Shown: piece by piece, positions 7,462 to 16,241 of the stretch
Numbering within the stretch: position 1 is the stretch's first letter
How the letters are laid out: every line of letters begins with the position of its first letter
NCBI GenBank assembly: GCA_030645355.1
Contig: JAUSNJ010000148.1
Span: forward strand, 1 to 36,220
Reading direction: 5' to 3'
Source of the DNA: Rhodoferax sp.
Lineage (GTDB): Bacteria > Pseudomonadota > Gammaproteobacteria > Burkholderiales > Burkholderiaceae_C
Length of the DNA: 36,220 bases
Notes under the pieces: generated by a model
Seen by the model: only the letters and a program-made list of their open reading frames with translations
Told to the model about the DNA's origin: nothing
Databases searched by the model: none
Program-made: the position numbers and the translations under genes

Positions 7462-8412
7462 GTGAAACCCACTGTTGTCAGCGCCGACGTCCTGTTCGAA
7501 GAATTTCGCGGGCGTCTGCACTGGGAATGGGTGGCGGGTCTAGGGGCCTCCGAGCGCCGCTTTGACGAGGTTGCTGTGCGGGCCGCCCGTTCCGGCGCAG
7601 ACCTCGTGGGCTATCTCAACTACATCCACCCCTACCGCGTGCAGATACTCGGTGAGCGGGAGATTGCCTACATCACCAGCGCCACGCCCGACGATTGCGC
7701 GCGTCGTATTTCCCGCATCGTGACACTGGAGCCGCCGGTACTGGTGCTGGCTGACGGCCAACAGGCGCCCCAGGCACTGTTGTCGATGTGTGAGCGTGCC
7801 CAGATTCCGATGTTTGCGACCCAGGAATCCTCGGCATTTGTCATTGACGTGCTGCGTGCGTACTTGTCCAAGCACTTTGCCGACCGCTCGTCCATGCACG
7901 GCGTGTTCATGGATATTCTGGGTTTGGGCGTGTTGATTACCGGTGAGTCGGGCCTGGGCAAAAGCGAGCTGGGTCTTGAGTTGATTTCCCGCGGCAATGG
8001 GCTGGTGGCAGACGATGCCGTGGATCTGTACCGCATCAACCAGACAACGATCGAAGGACGCTGCCCCGAACTGCTGCAAAACCTGCTGGAAGTCCGCGGC
8101 ATTGGGCTGCTGGATATCCGTGGCATTTTTGGCGAGACGGCAGTGCGCCGCAAAATGCGGCTTAAGCTCATCGTGCACCTGGTGCGCCGTGAAACGCTGG
8201 AGCGCGAGTACGAACGCATTCCCTATGAGCCGTTGACCCAGGACATACTGGGTATCCCGGTGCGCAAGGTGGTGATTCAGGTGGTCGCCGGGCGCAACAT
8301 TGCTGTGCTGGTCGAGGCTGCGGTGCGCAACACGATTCTGCAATTACGTGGGATCGACACCTACCAGGAGTTTGTCGAACGCCACCGCAAAGCCATGGCG
8401 CAGGGAAGCTAA
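7462..8412 (+). CDS. hprK: HPr kinase/phosphorylase
   Basis: HprK phosphorylates HPr on a serine and reverses the reaction with phosphate. The 316-residue protein has an N-terminal regulatory domain (about 1-130) and a C-terminal kinase domain. The latter shows H146 in [10 protein letters not shown], Walker [10 protein letters not shown] (161-169), the acidic pair in [10 protein letters not shown], and the HprK signature around [20 protein letters not shown]. The start is GTG 7462. It follows ptsN by 24 bases. Its stop overlaps the convergent fur stop by four bases. In proteobacteria this enzyme is thought to act in regulation rather than Gram-positive-style catabolite repression. Confidence 0.94.
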   Translation: MKPTVVSADVLFEEFRGRLHWEWVAGLGASERRFDEVAVRAARSGADLVGYLNYIHPYRVQILGEREIAYITSATPDDCARRISRIVTLEPPVLVLADGQQAPQALLSMCERAQIPMFATQESSAFVIDVLRAYLSKHFADRSSMHGVFMDILGLGVLITGESGLGKSELGLELISRGNGLVADDAVDLYRINQTTIEGRCPELLQNLLEVRGIGLLDIRGIFGETAVRRKMRLKLIVHLVRRETLEREYERIPYEPLTQDILGIPVRKVVIQVVAGRNIAVLVEAAVRNTILQLRGIDTYQEFVERHRKAMAQGS

Positions 8413-8855
8413 CCGCGCTGTTTTACCATGTCGGCGCGGTTGGTACAGTCGGTTTTGGTGCATTTGGCATACAGGCTCAACGCGTGGTCGGTAAAGGCAA
8501 ACCCCATGGCCTTGGCGACCGCGTGCTGGCGCTCCTCAATTTGCGGATCATAAAATTCCTCGACCTTGCCGCAATCCAGGCACACCAGGTGGTCGTGGTG
8601 CTGGCCTTCATTGAGTTCGTAGACCGCCTTGCCGCTCTCGAAATGGCTGCGGCTCAGAATGCTGGCCTGCTCAAACTGGGTAAGCACCCGATACACCGTC
8701 GCCAGTCCCACGTCCGAGCGGTCCTGCAGCAACACCCGAAAGACATCTTCCGCCGTGAGGTGGCGCTGCGTGCTGCGCTGAAACACTTCGAGTATTTTCA
8801 GGCGCGGTATGGTGGCCTTGAGTCCGGTGTTTTTCAGTTCATCGATGTTGGTCAT
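8409..8855 (-). CDS. fur: ferric uptake regulator Fur
   Basis: Fur is an Fe2+-sensing dimeric repressor of iron uptake genes. The 148-residue protein (the same length as E. coli Fur) has an N-terminal winged helix ([12 protein letters not shown], then [14 protein letters not shown] as recognition helix). A C-terminal metal domain carries HHDH at 86-89, C92 and C95 in CLDCG, and a second Cys pair, C132/C137, as a structural zinc site. ATG 8855 is chosen because the GGCGGAAAG site is well spaced for it; ATG 8861 is two codons upstream but too close to that site. It is divergent from bamE across 83 bases. I see no clear Fur box before it. Confidence 0.96.
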   Translation of the reverse strand: MTNIDELKNTGLKATIPRLKILEVFQRSTQRHLTAEDVFRVLLQDRSDVGLATVYRVLTQFEQASILSRSHFESGKAVYELNEGQHHDHLVCLDCGKVEEFYDPQIEERQHAVAKAMGFAFTDHALSLYAKCTKTDCTNRADMVKQRG

Positions 8856-8938
8856 GGGCATCTTTCCGCCGGGAGCGCTCAGGAGGTTGGCAAGGCCCAA
8901 CCGCTACAATCGCCCGATCATATCTTGCGTAACCATCC

Positions 8939-9484
8939 ATGTCCGACATTCCATGCCGAAGCCCTAGCCTGACCCTGGTCGCACTCGCATTCGTGGGGCT
9001 TGCGGGCTGTAGCAGCTTTGATGGAGCAAGCAACCGGGTGGCCGGGATTATCTCCCCCTACCGGATCGACGTCGTACAGGGCAACGTGGTGACCCGCGAA
9101 CAATTGGCCATCCTCAAACCCGGTATGCAGCGTGGGCAGGTCCGGGATATTCTGGGTACGGCCTTGTTGACCAGCGTGTTCCATGCAGACCGCTGGGATT
9201 ATGTGTTCACCCTCAAACAGCAGGGCGCCCAACCGCAATCCCGCAAGGTAACGGTTTTCTTCAAGAACGATGTGTTGGAGCGCACCGAAGCGGATGGCCT
9301 GCCCAGTGAGGCCGAATTTGTCGCAACCCTCAAGTCACCGTCCTTGCCGGGCTCGGTGCCTGTGATGGAGGCCTCTGAAGAGACTCTGAAGAAGTTCCCC
9401 TTGCCGAGCAAGCCCGCAAATGCATCCGCCGCCGTGGCCACAACGTCGACCGACTATCCTCCCCTCGAGGCAGCGCGTCCATAG
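8939..9484 (+). CDS. bamE: outer membrane assembly lipoprotein BamE
   Basis: BamE (SmpA/OmlA) is a lipoprotein of the Bam complex that inserts beta-barrel proteins into the outer membrane. A lipoprotein signal peptide ends with the lipobox LAGC (C24). The family core follows: [32 protein letters not shown], and [11 protein letters not shown] before the final strand. After about residue 125 there is a low-complexity Pro/Ala-rich tail that is longer than in E. coli BamE, as is common in betaproteobacteria. No ribosome-binding site is obvious. A TACAAT hexamer at 8905-8910 could be its -10 box, giving a short leader. Confidence 0.92.
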   Translation: MSDIPCRSPSLTLVALAFVGLAGCSSFDGASNRVAGIISPYRIDVVQGNVVTREQLAILKPGMQRGQVRDILGTALLTSVFHADRWDYVFTLKQQGAQPQSRKVTVFFKNDVLERTEADGLPSEAEFVATLKSPSLPGSVPVMEASEETLKKFPLPSKPANASAAVATTSTDYPPLEAARP

Positions 9485-9509
9485 GCTTGAAACAGTAGAG
9501 AACACAGAC

Positions 9510-10313
9510 ATGACCCACAGAATTGCGGTGGCAGGTGCGTCGGGACGCATGGGGCAGATGCTGGTGGAGGCGATTAGGGCTGCAGATGATTGCCTGTTGT
9601 CGGGTGCGCTGGACATGGCGGGAAGCCCGGCCGTGGGCCAGGATGCTGGCGCGTTTTCCGGCAAACCGGCGGGCGTGGCGATTACGTCGGACCTGCGACT
9701 GGGCCTGCAATCGGCCGGCGCCTTGATCGACTTCACCCGCCCCGAGGGCACGTTGGCGCACCTTAAGGTGTGCCGCGAGTTAGGTGTGGCTGCAGTTATC
9801 GGGACCACCGGTTTTACCGAGACGCAAAAGGCGGAAATTGCCGCCATCGCCCGGGACATGGCCATTGTCATGGCGCCGAACATGAGTGTCGGTGTCAATG
9901 TCACGCTCAAGCTGCTGGAGATGGCCGCCAAGGCGCTGTCCACCGGGTATGACATCGAAATCATTGAAGCCCACCACCGCCACAAGGTCGACGCGCCATC
10001 GGGCACTGCCCTGAAAATGGGCGAGGTGATCGCCGATGCGCTGGGGCGCGACTTGAAAGACTGCGCTGTGTATGCCCGTGAAGGCGTTACCGGCGAGCGC
10101 GATCCGTCCTCGATCGGCTTCGCCACCATTCGTGGCGGCGACATCGTGGGGGACCATACGGTGCTGTTCGCCGGTATCGGCGAGCGCATTGAAATCAGCC
10201 ACAAGTCCTCCAGCCGGGCTACCTACGCCCAGGGCAGCCTGCGCGCGGTGCGGTTTCTCGCCGGACGTAAGACAGGGCTGTTTGACATGTTTGACGTGCT
10301 GGGATTGCGGTGA
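9510..10313 (+). CDS. dapB: 4-hydroxy-tetrahydrodipicolinate reductase
   Basis: DapB catalyses the NAD(P)H-dependent reduction step to tetrahydrodipicolinate in lysine and diaminopimelate synthesis. The 267-residue protein shows the N-terminal nucleotide-binding [12 protein letters not shown], the GTTGFTE loop, APNMSVGVN, the catalytic-site signature [19 protein letters not shown], and the C-terminal [16 protein letters not shown] 9510 gives the standard start [12 protein letters not shown]. It lies 25 bases after bamE, and its stop overlaps the exbB GTG start as GTGA. Confidence 0.96.
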   Translation: MTHRIAVAGASGRMGQMLVEAIRAADDCLLSGALDMAGSPAVGQDAGAFSGKPAGVAITSDLRLGLQSAGALIDFTRPEGTLAHLKVCRELGVAAVIGTTGFTETQKAEIAAIARDMAIVMAPNMSVGVNVTLKLLEMAAKALSTGYDIEIIEAHHRHKVDAPSGTALKMGEVIADALGRDLKDCAVYAREGVTGERDPSSIGFATIRGGDIVGDHTVLFAGIGERIEISHKSSSRATYAQGSLRAVRFLAGRKTGLFDMFDVLGLR

Positions 10314-10948
10314 ACGCATTCGACCTGCTGCGCCAGGGTGACGCAGTCAGCGTTGGCGTTGCGTTGGTCCTGCTGGTGATGTCGGTGGGCAGCTGGGTCG
10401 TCATTCTGTGGAAGGCGTGGCTGCTGCTGCGCGCTCACCGCGATGTGGCCCGCAGCACGGCCGCTTTCTGGCAGGCGCCGTCGCTGGTGGCGGGTTTGCA
10501 GTCGGTGCGGACCTTTGACCGGGAAGTGCTGGTGGCACCCCTAGTCGAGGCCAGCCAGGTCGAAACGGCGGGCACGCTGGCCGGCGCCGGTGACAAATCG
10601 CAGCAGCTGACGCGCTTGCTGCGCGACGCCTTGCACACCGTGCTGCTCAAGCTGCAGGCCGGTCAAGTCCTGCTGGCCACCGTGGGGTCCACCGCGCCCT
10701 TTGTGGGACTGCTGGGCACGGTATGGGGCATCTACCATGCGCTGATCGGGATTTCGGGTGCGGGCCAGATCAGCATCGACAAGATTGCCGGCCCGGTGGG
10801 CGAATCGCTGATCATGACCGCCGCGGGGCTGACCGTGGCCATTCCGGCGGTGCTGGGCTACAACGTGCTGGGCCGCTACATCGGGCGCATCGAAGCGGAC
10901 CTGGAAGGGTTTGCCCGCGATCTGCGTGAACTACTCATTACGCAGTGA
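10310..10948 (+). CDS. exbB: MotA/TolQ/ExbB proton channel family protein
   Basis: This is the inner-membrane proton channel subunit that, with ExbD, powers TonB-dependent outer membrane transport (or Tol in the paralogous system). The 212-residue protein has three membrane segments: one near the N-terminus (about 14-38) and two in the conserved C-terminal half. The latter contain the [20 protein letters not shown] signature and [24 protein letters not shown] 10310 is coupled to the dapB stop. The pairing with exbD and two TonB-dependent receptors in the window favour ExbB over TolQ. No tonB gene is visible here. Confidence 0.9.
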   Translation: MNAFDLLRQGDAVSVGVALVLLVMSVGSWVVILWKAWLLLRAHRDVARSTAAFWQAPSLVAGLQSVRTFDREVLVAPLVEASQVETAGTLAGAGDKSQQLTRLLRDALHTVLLKLQAGQVLLATVGSTAPFVGLLGTVWGIYHALIGISGAGQISIDKIAGPVGESLIMTAAGLTVAIPAVLGYNVLGRYIGRIEADLEGFARDLRELLITQ

Positions 10949-10972
10949 CAAGCGTGGGGGCGATGTAACACC

Positions 10973-11398
10973 ATGTCTTTTGGTCGTCTCGAACGCACAC
11001 CGGGTCCGCAGCCCATGAGCGAAATCAATATGACGCCGCTGGTGGACGTCATGCTGGTTCTGGTGGTGATTTTCATCATTACAGCGCCCTTGCTGGTCAG
11101 CGCGGTCAAGGTAGACCTGCCCAAGGCAGATGGCGCCGCGGCGCTGGAAGCGCCCAAATTCATCGCCATCACCTTGGACCGCTCGGGGCAGGTGTATGTC
11201 GACGACCGGCCGCTGGACGCGCAAGCCGTGTCGGCTGCCTTGCGCCATGCTGCGGAGCGCCAACCCGATACTGAAGTTCGCCTGAGGGCAGACGCTGCCG
11301 TGCCCTACGGTCGCGTCGTGGAAGTCATGGGACAGGCCCACTTGGCCGGTTTGCACCGCATTGGATTCGTGGCAGACGCGACGGTGGCCGCGCACTGA
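10973..11398 (+). CDS. exbD: biopolymer transport protein ExbD/TolR family
   Basis: This is the partner of ExbB. The 141-residue protein has a short cytoplasmic head, one membrane helix with the essential aspartate in EINMTPLVDVMLVLVVIFII, and a periplasmic domain (about 50-141). The start ATG 10973 lies 24 bases after exbB. It is likely in one transcription unit with bamE, dapB and exbB. It would supply the energy for both TonB-dependent receptors in this window if a tonB gene elsewhere completes the complex. Confidence 0.92.
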   Translation: MSFGRLERTPGPQPMSEINMTPLVDVMLVLVVIFIITAPLLVSAVKVDLPKADGAAALEAPKFIAITLDRSGQVYVDDRPLDAQAVSAALRHAAERQPDTEVRLRADAAVPYGRVVEVMGQAHLAGLHRIGFVADATVAAH

Positions 11399-11461
11399 GT
11401 CGCGCAGCGCCTAAAATCCCCTCAGGCTCTCCTACAGTCGGCGCTTAGTCGCCCCTCACCC

Positions 11462-14203
11462 ATGCAAGACAAATACCAACACCTGGACATCGAAAAAGCG
11501 GCACAAGACCACTGGGCGCAACCGCTGTGGAATGGTCAGAACGCCTACCGTGTGACCGAAGATGCGCGTGATGCGCAAGGCCATCTGAAGAAGAAGTTCT
11601 ACGCATGCTCCATGCTGCCCTACCCCAGCGGCAAGCTGCACATGGGCCATGTGCGCAACTACACCATCAATGACATGCTGGCGCGCTACCTGCGCATGAA
11701 CGGCCACAACGTGCTGATGCCCATGGGCTGGGATGCCTTTGGCCTGCCGGCCGAAAATGCCGCGCTGAAGAATGGCGTGCCCCCTGCCAAATGGACCTAC
11801 GAAAACATCGCCTACATGAAGGGCCAGATGCAAGCCATGGGCCTGGCCATCGACTGGAGTCGCGAGGTTGCAACCTGCGACCCTTCCTATTACAAATGGA
11901 ACCAGTGGCTATTCCTGAAGATGTTGGAAAAAGGCATTGCCTACCGCAAGACCCAGGTCGTCAACTGGGACCCGGTGGACCAGACTGTGCTGGCCAATGA
12001 GCAGGTGATCGACGGCAAAGGCTGGCGCACCGGCGCGACTGTCGAAAAGCGCGAAATCCCCGGCTACTACCTGAAGATCACCGACTACGCGCAAGAACTG
12101 CTCGACCAGGTGCAAACCGGTCTGCCGGGCTGGCCCGAGCGCGTCAAGCTGATGCAGGAAAACTGGATTGGCAAGTCCAGCGGCGTGCGCTTTGCGTTCA
12201 CGCACGATATCAAGGGCGCAGACGGCAAGCCGATTGACGGTGGCCGCATGTATGTTTTCACGACCCGTGCCGACACCATCATGGGCGTCACCTTTTGCGC
12301 GGTGGCCCCGGAGCATCCGCTGGCCGTGCATGCGGCGCGCACCAACCCCCGGCTGGCCGCCTTCATTGAAGAGTGCAAGGCCGGTGGTACCACCGAGGCC
12401 GAATTGGCCGTCAAGGAAAAGCTGGGAATGCCCACGGGCCTGAAGGTCATCCACCCCCTGACCAACGACCCGGTCGATGTCTGGGTCGGCAACTACGTGC
12501 TGATGGGCTATGGCGATGGCGCGGTCATGGGCGTGCCCGCGCACGACGAGCGCGACTTTGCGTTCGCCAAGAAATACGGCCTGCACATTGATGACGTGGT
12601 CCACATCGACGGTCTCACCTATGACCACGCACAGTGGCAGGACTGGTATGGCGACAAACAGCGTGGCGTCACCGTCAACTCGGATGTCTTCAGTGGTCTG
12701 TCCTGCGCCGATGCGGTGGATGCCGTGGCGGCGGCCCTGCAGCACAAGGGCCTGGGCGAGAAGAAGACCACGTGGCGCCTGCGCGACTGGGGTGTCAGCC
12801 GACAGCGCTACTGGGGCACGCCGATTCCCATCATCCATTGCGCTGAGCACGGCGCCGTGCCGGTGCCCGAGAAAGACCTGCCCGTGGTGTTGCCACAGGA
12901 CTGTGTGCCCGACGGCTCTGGCAACCCGCTGCACAAGCACGAAGGCTTTCATGCCGGTGTGGTCTGCCCGGTATGCGGCCAGGCCGCGCGGCGCGAAACT
13001 GACACCATGGACACCTTCGTGGACAGTTCCTGGTATTTCATGCGCTATTGCGATCCCAGGAACGACGACGCCATGGTGGGTGCGGGCACGGCTTACTGGA
13101 TGCGGGACCAGACGCACGCCAAGGGCGGTAGCGGCATGGACCAGTACATCGGCGGCATCGAGCACGCCATCCTGCACCTCCTGTACGCGCGCTTCTGGAC
13201 CAAGGTCATGCGCGACCTGGGCCTGGTCACCGTGGATGAGCCCTTCACCAAGCTGCTCACGCAGGGCATGGTGCTGAACCACATCTACTCCCGCAAGGGC
13301 GAGAAAGGCGGCAAGGAGTATTTCTGGCCGGCGGACGTGGAGCACGTGTTCGATGAAGCGGGCAAGATCATTGGCGCCAGGCTGACCAAGGTCGTCGGTG
13401 ATCTGCCGGTGGGCACGCCCATCGACTACGAGGGCGTGGGCACCATGTCCAAGTCCAAGAACAATGGCGTGGACCCGCAGGAGTTGATTGGCAAATACGG
13501 CGCTGACACGGCCCGTTTGTACACCATGTTCACTGCGCCGCCCGAGGCCACACTGGAGTGGAACGACGCGGCCGTGGAAGGCAGCTACCGATTCCTGCGC
13601 CGCGTCTGGAACTTTGGCGTCAAGTTGTCTGCTATGAATTTAGTAGCTGCTACTGCCGATTTGACGAGGGCTGGCGGCCTGAAATCCATGCAGTTCAGCA
13701 AGCCGGCCAAGGATTTGCGGCGCGAGATGCATGCAGTGCTCAAGCAGGTGGACTACGACTACCAGCGCATGCAGTACAACACCGTGGTCTCGGGTGCCAT
13801 GAAGATGATCAACGCACTGGAAGACTTCAAGGCACTGGAATCGGATGGTGGTTTGGTTGCCGTATTGGAAGGCTTCTCGCTGTTGCTGCGCGTGCTGTAC
13901 CCGGCCACACCCCACATCGCCCATGCGCTGTGGAGTGAGCTGGGCTATGCCAAGGCCAGTAGTGACCTGCTGGACGCACCGTGGCCGCAAGTGGACCCGT
14001 CGGCGCTGGAGCAGGATGAGATAGAACTCATGCTGCAAGTGAACGGCAGGTTGCGCGGTTCGGTGATGGTGCCAGCTGGCGCATCCAAGGAAACCATTGA
14101 GATCCTGACCCTGGCCAACGAGACCTTTGTGCAGTTCGCGGCGGGTGCGCCCGTCAAGCGCGTGATCATCGTACCTGGGCGACTGGTCAATGTGGTTATC
14201 TGA
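11462..14203 (+). CDS. leuS: leucyl-tRNA synthetase
   Basis: LeuS charges tRNA-Leu. The 913-residue protein is complete. The HIGH-type motif is HMGH at 60-63 in [15 protein letters not shown]. The CP1 editing domain includes [12 protein letters not shown] and [20 protein letters not shown]. The KMSKS-type loop is MSKSKNNG at 662-669. The C-terminal domain ends in [16 protein letters not shown]. Residues 724-740 ([17 protein letters not shown]) lie in the start of the anticodon-binding helical bundle and are encoded by a copy of a repeat found elsewhere in this window, so they look like an in-frame insertion. A TAAAAT hexamer at 11412-11417 may be the promoter -10. Confidence 0.97.
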   Translation: MQDKYQHLDIEKAAQDHWAQPLWNGQNAYRVTEDARDAQGHLKKKFYACSMLPYPSGKLHMGHVRNYTINDMLARYLRMNGHNVLMPMGWDAFGLPAENAALKNGVPPAKWTYENIAYMKGQMQAMGLAIDWSREVATCDPSYYKWNQWLFLKMLEKGIAYRKTQVVNWDPVDQTVLANEQVIDGKGWRTGATVEKREIPGYYLKITDYAQELLDQVQTGLPGWPERVKLMQENWIGKSSGVRFAFTHDIKGADGKPIDGGRMYVFTTRADTIMGVTFCAVAPEHPLAVHAARTNPRLAAFIEECKAGGTTEAELAVKEKLGMPTGLKVIHPLTNDPVDVWVGNYVLMGYGDGAVMGVPAHDERDFAFAKKYGLHIDDVVHIDGLTYDHAQWQDWYGDKQRGVTVNSDVFSGLSCADAVDAVAAALQHKGLGEKKTTWRLRDWGVSRQRYWGTPIPIIHCAEHGAVPVPEKDLPVVLPQDCVPDGSGNPLHKHEGFHAGVVCPVCGQAARRETDTMDTFVDSSWYFMRYCDPRNDDAMVGAGTAYWMRDQTHAKGGSGMDQYIGGIEHAILHLLYARFWTKVMRDLGLVTVDEPFTKLLTQGMVLNHIYSRKGEKGGKEYFWPADVEHVFDEAGKIIGARLTKVVGDLPVGTPIDYEGVGTMSKSKNNGVDPQELIGKYGADTARLYTMFTAPPEATLEWNDAAVEGSYRFLRRVWNFGVKLSAMNLVAATADLTRAGGLKSMQFSKPAKDLRREMHAVLKQVDYDYQRMQYNTVVSGAMKMINALEDFKALESDGGLVAVLEGFSLLLRVLYPATPHIAHALWSELGYAKASSDLLDAPWPQVDPSALEQDEIELMLQVNGRLRGSVMVPAGASKETIEILTLANETFVQFAAGAPVKRVIIVPGRLVNVVI
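13630..13680 (+). repeat. 50-bp family repeat, copy inside leuS
   Basis: The copy begins TGCTATGAATTTAGTAGCTG and ends ACGAGGGCTGGCGG. It matches the other three copies in this window at the same internal spacing: TGCTATG at the left, TAGCTGCT near position 15, ACGAGGGCT near position 35. By hand it shares about 31 of 50 bases with the copy at 29685-29734 and about 34 of 50 with that at 30546-30595. It stays in frame with leuS and is the least palindromic of the four copies on its right side. Confidence 0.75.
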
Positions 14204-14216
14204 AGCTGGCCCGGTG

Positions 14217-14720
14217 ATGCAGCGCCGCTCCGTACTGGGTGCCAGCCTGGCGGCGGCGGTCCTGGCGGGCTGTGGTTTCAAGCTGCGCAGCAGCCAGACC
14301 TTTGCCTTTCAAACGCTGGCGGTCACACCCGAGAAGAACGGGCTGGTGGCGGCCGACCTGATCCGCTACTTTGGCAATGCCATCGTGCCGATAGTTTCCG
14401 TGCGGGGCTCAGCACCGCCCGAGGTCATTGTCGACATCCTGCAGGAAGTGCGCGAGAAGAGCGTGGTGGGTGTCAACGCCTCGGGGCAAGTGCGGGAGTT
14501 CCAACTCAAGATCCGGCTGATGTTTCGCATGCGACTGCCCGACGGACGTGAACTGATTGCACCGACCGAAATTGCCCAGCAGCGCGATATCAGCTTCAAC
14601 GAGTCGGCCGTGTTGGCCAAAGAGGCGGAGGAAGTGCTGCTGTTTCGCGATATGCAGAGCGATATCCTGCAGCAGCTGCTACGGCGTCTGGCGGCCATCA
14701 AGACGCTGGACCCGCTCTGA
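14217..14720 (+). CDS. lptE: LPS-assembly lipoprotein LptE
   Basis: LptE is the outer membrane lipoprotein that plugs LptD and helps place lipopolysaccharide on the cell surface. The 167-residue protein starts MQRRSVLGASL and has the lipobox LAGC (C19), followed by GFKLRSSQTFAFQTLAV, the typical LptE mature N-terminus. The central region AQQRDISFNESAVLAKEAEE and the C-terminal RDMQSDILQQLLRRLAAI also fit. ATG 14217 is preferred because it gives a proper signal peptide; the frame is open to 14190 but overlaps leuS. It follows leuS by 13 bases. In most relatives holA comes next; here an Lrp-type gene follows after two bases. Confidence 0.9.
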   Translation: MQRRSVLGASLAAAVLAGCGFKLRSSQTFAFQTLAVTPEKNGLVAADLIRYFGNAIVPIVSVRGSAPPEVIVDILQEVREKSVVGVNASGQVREFQLKIRLMFRMRLPDGRELIAPTEIAQQRDISFNESAVLAKEAEEVLLFRDMQSDILQQLLRRLAAIKTLDPL

Positions 14721-14722
14721 AC

Positions 14723-15202
14723 ATGGAGCTCGACCGCGTGGATCGCACACTGTTGGAATTACTCCAGCAGGATGGCCGCATGAGCGCACAGGCCCTCTCC
14801 GAGCGGGTCAACTTGTCGGCGCGCGCCACGCTGAACCGGGTGCACCGGCTGGAGGCCGAAGGGCTTATCCAGGGCTATCGGGCCATGCTGCATCGCTCGG
14901 CGCTGGGAGAGCATGTGGCTGTATTTGCTGAAGTGGCGCTCAAAGACCAGCGCCAAACCACCGTGAAACGGTTTGAGCAGGCCATGGTCGCTTGCCCGGA
15001 AGTGGTTGCGTGCTACCTGGTAAGCGGGCGCTACGACTATCTGGTGCGCCTTTCGTGCCGTGACCTGGCCCACTACCGGGACTTGACCAGCGCATGGCTG
15101 GACGACGTGGCGCTATGCATTGACAAGGTGGTCACCAGCACCGAACTGCAGACCATCAAGGAGTTTGCCGGTTTCCCGCTCACGGTGCGCGCGCCAGTCT
15201 GA
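14723..15202 (+). CDS. Lrp/AsnC family transcriptional regulator
   Basis: This is a 159-residue DNA-binding regulator with an N-terminal helix-turn-helix (LDRVDRTLLELLQQDGRMSA, then LSERVNLSARATLNRVHRLE) and a C-terminal ligand-sensing RAM domain (GEHVAVFAEVAL, CYLVSGRYDYLVRLSCRD). Members of this family usually sense amino acids. The start codon is two bases after the lptE stop, so it is probably transcribed with leuS and lptE. It opens the accessory block, and with arginase and ornithine cyclodeaminase at the far end it is a reasonable candidate regulator of arginine catabolism. That link is inference from location. It converges on the RpiR-type gene with only six bases between stops. Confidence 0.9.
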   Translation: MELDRVDRTLLELLQQDGRMSAQALSERVNLSARATLNRVHRLEAEGLIQGYRAMLHRSALGEHVAVFAEVALKDQRQTTVKRFEQAMVACPEVVACYLVSGRYDYLVRLSCRDLAHYRDLTSAWLDDVALCIDKVVTSTELQTIKEFAGFPLTVRAPV

Positions 15203-15208
15203 ACCGGT

Positions 15209-16204
15209 TTATCCGCGAACGATTCGCTTGGGTGGGCGATCCGTACCGCTGTCGCTGCCGGGTTTGTCGGTGTACAGGTAGGCAGAAATTGCGTCGGTCA
15301 GCTTTTCGGCCTGTGCCACCTGGTTGTCTCCACTGACCATTAGGCTGGTTACCAGCGCCTCGATCACCATCAGCGCTGCTGTGTAGCTGCTCGATAACAC
15401 CGGGTGCGTGGCTGGTGCAACCAGCACATCGTGGGACCAGTGCACCAGCGGAGAGGCCATGGAGTCGGTGAGCGCGATGACATGGGCACAGCGGTCGCGC
15501 GCGTAGCGGGTCAGCATGACCGCGTCGCTGGCGTAGCGTGGGAAGGATATGGAGATCAGCAAATCCTTGGGACCAATATTCATCAACCGTCCGGCGGCCA
15601 CCTCGGTTCCACCAAATTCAACCACGTTGATGGCCTGGCGGCAGAAAGGCTGCAGGTCAAGTGCCAACATGGCTGACAAATGCGCGCTGATGCCAAAGCC
15701 CAGCGTGTACACGGTGTCAGCCGCCAGAATCTTGTGGGCAATGGCAATCAACATCAACGGGTTGAGCCCGGATGCAGCCGCCTGAAAATTGCTGACGCTG
15801 GCCTCCAGGCTCTCCGCGATGATGGGGTTGCTGCTGCTGGCGGTTTCCCCCTTGCGCTGCAGGGCATTGCGCAACTTGTCGACAGGCTGAAACACCGGTT
15901 GCAGCGCGTGTTGCAACTCATCGGCCATACCGCTGCGCAAGGCCGCAAAACCATTGAATCCCAACGTGCGGGCAAAACGGCTGAGTGTGGCGGTTGACGT
16001 TTGGGTGTTGGCGGCAAGTTCTTCGATGCCCCAGGCGGTTGCGCGCACCGGGTTGCGCAACAAGAAGTCGGCGATGGCGACGTTGGTCCCCCGCCCCTCG
16101 GTCAATACCGCACGCAGCTTGAAACCCAGTGGCGATTGCGCGAATGCAGTATCGATGGCTGGATTGGAATGAGGAGGAATTACAGGGGCTGAGTCAGTGG
16201 TCAT
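15209..16204 (-). CDS. RpiR/MurR family regulator with SIS domain
   Basis: The 331-residue protein has an N-terminal RpiR-type helix-turn-helix (about 45-120: IADFLLRNPVRATAWGIEEL, TSTATLSRFARTLGFNGFAA). A C-terminal sugar isomerase (SIS) ligand-binding domain (about 165-300) includes VYTLGFGISAHLSAMLALDL, DLLISISFPRYASDAVML and VIALTDSMASPL. RpiR regulators classically sense sugar phosphates, so its place next to a cyanophycinase is notable. It follows that gene by 37 bases on the same strand and is probably in its operon. ATG 16204 (MTTDSAPV) is the best start inside an open frame that continues upstream. It is the likely local regulator of the divergent cyanophycin genes. Confidence 0.88.
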   Translation of the reverse strand: MTTDSAPVIPPHSNPAIDTAFAQSPLGFKLRAVLTEGRGTNVAIADFLLRNPVRATAWGIEELAANTQTSTATLSRFARTLGFNGFAALRSGMADELQHALQPVFQPVDKLRNALQRKGETASSSNPIIAESLEASVSNFQAAASGLNPLMLIAIAHKILAADTVYTLGFGISAHLSAMLALDLQPFCRQAINVVEFGGTEVAAGRLMNIGPKDLLISISFPRYASDAVMLTRYARDRCAHVIALTDSMASPLVHWSHDVLVAPATHPVLSSSYTAALMVIEALVTSLMVSGDNQVAQAEKLTDAISAYLYTDKPGSDSGTDRPPKRIVRG

Positions 16205-16241
16205 GGAAAGGCAGTCTAGCAATGATTGCGGGAAGCAACCG

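Noticed and set aside
11909..13345. Long minus-strand open frame opposite leuS
   Set aside because: Antisense to the unmistakable LeuS catalytic and editing domains; no recognisable protein features.
14690..14735. Attachment-site duplication at the edges of the accessory block
   Set aside because: Comparing the lptE end with the region before holA (28400-28462), I could not find a shared direct repeat.
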